This document shows positions 32,207-33,754 of a stretch of DNA of 33,754 nt, one piece after another. A program made the position numbers and the translations under genes. Under the pieces are notes generated by a model. It ran no database searches. It saw only the letters and a list, made by a program, of their open reading frames with translations, and was not told the origin of the DNA. Source of the DNA: an uncultured Bacteroidota bacterium (lineage in GTDB: Bacteria; Bacteroidota; Bacteroidia; Chitinophagales; Chitinophagaceae); the NCBI GenBank assembly GCA_903887005.1, contig CAISOH010000204.1, positions 1 through 33,754 on the forward strand, written 5' to 3'. Each line of letters begins with the position of its first letter. The stretch's first letter is position 1.

Positions 32207-32512
32207 CTAATAATATAATGGCTCCTGCCGTGTATGCCGGATACGAACTATCCGGATTTCATTATCACTGACAAAATACGAAATACGGAACCCATACAAT
32301 TCTAAAGCCCGATAACTTCCATTATTGCTTTTCCGGTATTTATCCATTGGATAACGTTCCGGATTTGCAGGTATTTCTTTAATGCTTAATCTGATAGCTC
32401 CTTTGACCTTATCAGCATTTTGAGGAGAGTCCTGTTTTATAAACTGGATTGATTTTTTGAGATATTCTTTAGCCACATCATCCCAAACAATTTTTCGCTT
32501 TTTACCTACCAT
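32207..32512 (-). CDS. ParE/RelE-superfamily toxin
   Basis: The 101-residue basic protein shows the ParE-like layout: KIVWDDVAKEYLKKSIQFI helix, SPQNADKVKGAI helix, then ANPERYPMDKYRK, YRALELYGFRISYFV and EIRIVRIRHTRQEP strands ending in an Arg/His-rich tail. ParE toxins poison gyrase, whereas RelE relatives cleave mRNA; the sequence does not decide between them. Its start overlaps the end of the upstream antitoxin gene by 7 bp, as usual for type II modules. Confidence 0.85.
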   Translation of the reverse strand: MVGKKRKIVWDDVAKEYLKKSIQFIKQDSPQNADKVKGAIRLSIKEIPANPERYPMDKYRKSNNGSYRALELYGFRISYFVSDNEIRIVRIRHTRQEPLYY

Positions 32513-32748
32513 AATTCCATTTCTTTTTCGAGGTCTTCATGGGTTGTAAATGCGCCATTATTTATCCGGGCCATAGCCTCATCAATTTCTTTGTTGTATT
32601 GTTCGATGTTGATAGTTTCGCTGTTTTCTTTTTTAAGGCTCAAAAAAGATTTTATCACGCTTAAAATTGACTGTTTTTCCTCATTGCCTAATAAGGGTAA
32701 GTACTTTTGTATTTCAGAATCTAATGCACCGGTTATCATAATCAACAT
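32506..32748 (-). CDS. Antitoxin of the ParE-type module
   Basis: The 80-residue acidic, helical protein starts MLIMITGALDSEIQKYLPLL; the second Met (32739) is also a possible start. It continues through EEKQSILSVIKSFLSL to an acidic C-terminal segment (INNGAFTTHEDLEKEMELW) that fits a toxin-wrapping tail. Gene order antitoxin then toxin with a 7-bp overlap supports the role. A near-match -7 box on the minus strand (TAACTTTA, 32757-32764) lies 8 nt upstream. DNA binding by the N-terminal helices and autoregulation are inferred from the type. Confidence 0.75.
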   Translation of the reverse strand: MLIMITGALDSEIQKYLPLLGNEEKQSILSVIKSFLSLKKENSETINIEQYNKEIDEAMARINNGAFTTHEDLEKEMELW

Positions 32749-32953
32749 TTTTTCTGTAAAGTTACAGAATTCTTTATATCGTTTTATTCCACTGATTTAT
32801 ATGATAATTTTGACACTTCATAATTTTGTTTCAATTCCAGCGAAACCAGTATGGTGGGCAGATAAAGGGTTGTCAGACATCATTATCCATAAAAGGTAAC
32901 TACAAAAAACTTTGTTCGCCGGTAATGAAACGGAGCATAAAGAATTTCACCTC

Positions 32954-33624
32954 TTATGCCTCATTATCAGTTATATTAACTAATTCATTTTTTATCGCAA
33001 ATAAAATCAAACCCTCCCTGGAATATATGCCGATTTTTTTAGAAATATTCTGTTTGTGTTTTTCTATTGTATGTATGCTTTTATATAATTTCTGAGCAAT
33101 TTCATTGTAGCCTAAATCCCTGCACATCAGCGACAGGATTTCCTTTTCAACAGGTGTGAAATCAGGAATTATAAACAGGCCCTTTCCCGATTCAGAGAAC
33201 ATTTCTTTAGTTGCCTTGGGAGAATAATAATAGCCCATTTCTTTAATGTTAATCAGCGCATCTGCCAGGATATCTATATTTTCTTCTTTCGAAATAAAAC
33301 CCTTTGCCCCCATTTTTATCATTGTGCAGATTGCATATTTCTGACAAAATTGAGAAAATACAAGTACTCGTATTGTAGGCCATTTTTTTGATAATACTTT
33401 TATTGTTTTATAACCATCCATTCCAGGCATTCCAATATCAAGTATGCATATATCAGGCAGCCGGGAAGATTTTTCGAGTTTATCAATCAACTCTATTCCA
33501 TTATTCCCTTCGATACTAATCCGGAAATTATTGATTTCTGAAATTTTTGTTCTGAGGACATAACGGTAAATATCGCAATCATCAGCAATTGCAACATAAG
33601 TATGAGATGTAGGCTTAAGGGCAT
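32954..33624 (-). CDS. NarL/FixJ response regulator with an apparent frameshift after the start codon
   Basis: The coding frame holds a receiver domain: VAIADD acidic pair, phosphorylated Asp in CILDIGMPGMDG, Ser in VLVFSQF and Lys in GAKGFISK. A LuxR-type helix-turn-helix follows (FTPVEKEIL...GYNEIAQKLYKSIHTIEKHKQNI). The frame is open back to a stop at 33647-33649 but contains no ATG, GTG or TTG before the mid-domain TTG at 33488-33490, which would cut off the acidic pair. An ATG at 33622-33624 lies one base out of frame. Adding one C to the CCC at 33619-33621 would give MPLKPTSHTYVAIADD, a perfect receiver N-terminus. The gene is therefore either inactivated, slippage-controlled or misread here. 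The intact protein would have 223 residues. It presumably works with a histidine kinase outside the window. Confidence 0.75.
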
Positions 33625-33754
33625 CTCTAAAAACTACATATTTTTCCTAAACAAATTATATGAGTGATTTTATTTTATGTTTGGGTCCTTTACATTTCTA
33701 AAATTTTCATTTCAAATTGATTTTTGTTTCAGATTTTTCATTATTTTTTCATTA

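Noticed and set aside
33488-33490. TTG start for a 178-residue response regulator
   Set aside because: It would remove the first strand and the acidic pair of the receiver domain, which are clearly coded upstream in the same frame.

Overview
The window looks like a chromosomal segment from a member of the Bacteroidota, most likely a Chitinophagaceae-type soil or freshwater bacterium. Supporting signs are low to moderate GC, several upstream matches to the phylum's -7 promoter box (TAnnTTTG), a SusC-like/TonB-dependent 'outer membrane beta-barrel family' protein, a PafA-type alkaline phosphatase lipoprotein, an alpha-oxoamine synthase of the sphingolipid/sulfonolipid type, and intergenic palindromic repeats. 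I see no rRNA, tRNA, phage structural gene, transposase or integrase.

Layout. 1-3643 (minus strand): a two-gene operon for secreted outer-membrane barrel proteins, one with a single barrel-like unit and one with four tandem copies of it, followed by an 8-bp microsatellite at the window edge. 4276-12980 (plus): a likely operon of an acetoacetate-decarboxylase-like enzyme, a 741-residue FAD oxidoreductase and a 1794-residue Ser/Thr kinase-ATPase-GAF-nucleotide cyclase, preceded by regularly spaced operator-like boxes. 13007-14956: a decayed second cyclase end, an HD phosphohydrolase and a YitT-family membrane protein. 15016-18397: a divergent pair, a two-haem c-type cytochrome lipoprotein (minus) and a TonB-type receptor (plus), both with promoter boxes in the gap between them. 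18398-18981: palindromic repeats and a strong terminator for the next minus-strand gene. 18982-22325: an alpha-oxoamine synthase (minus) and PafA phosphatase (plus).

22326-24533: two kinds of regularly spaced palindromic repeats, then a tightly coupled ABC-type ATPase + TOPRIM-like (DUF4276-like) gene pair, the best candidate here for an undercharacterised defence system. 24615-25553: a membrane protein of unknown role. 25608-27002: about 1.4 kb with no convincing gene but several hairpins. 27003-29038: a small membrane protein and a radical SAM enzyme between GGAATT-rich repeats. 29119-32103: an M1-type metallopeptidase with a barrel-like C-terminal half. 32207-32748: a ParE-type toxin and its antitoxin. 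32954-33624: a NarL/FixJ response regulator that appears to carry a one-base frameshift directly after its start codon.

How they fit together: most of the window is housekeeping and cell-envelope function. The accessory parts are the barrel repeat protein, the decarboxylase-oxidoreductase-kinase/cyclase operon, the ATPase/TOPRIM pair and the toxin-antitoxin pair. Functional statements rest on motifs read by eye; no database search was possible.
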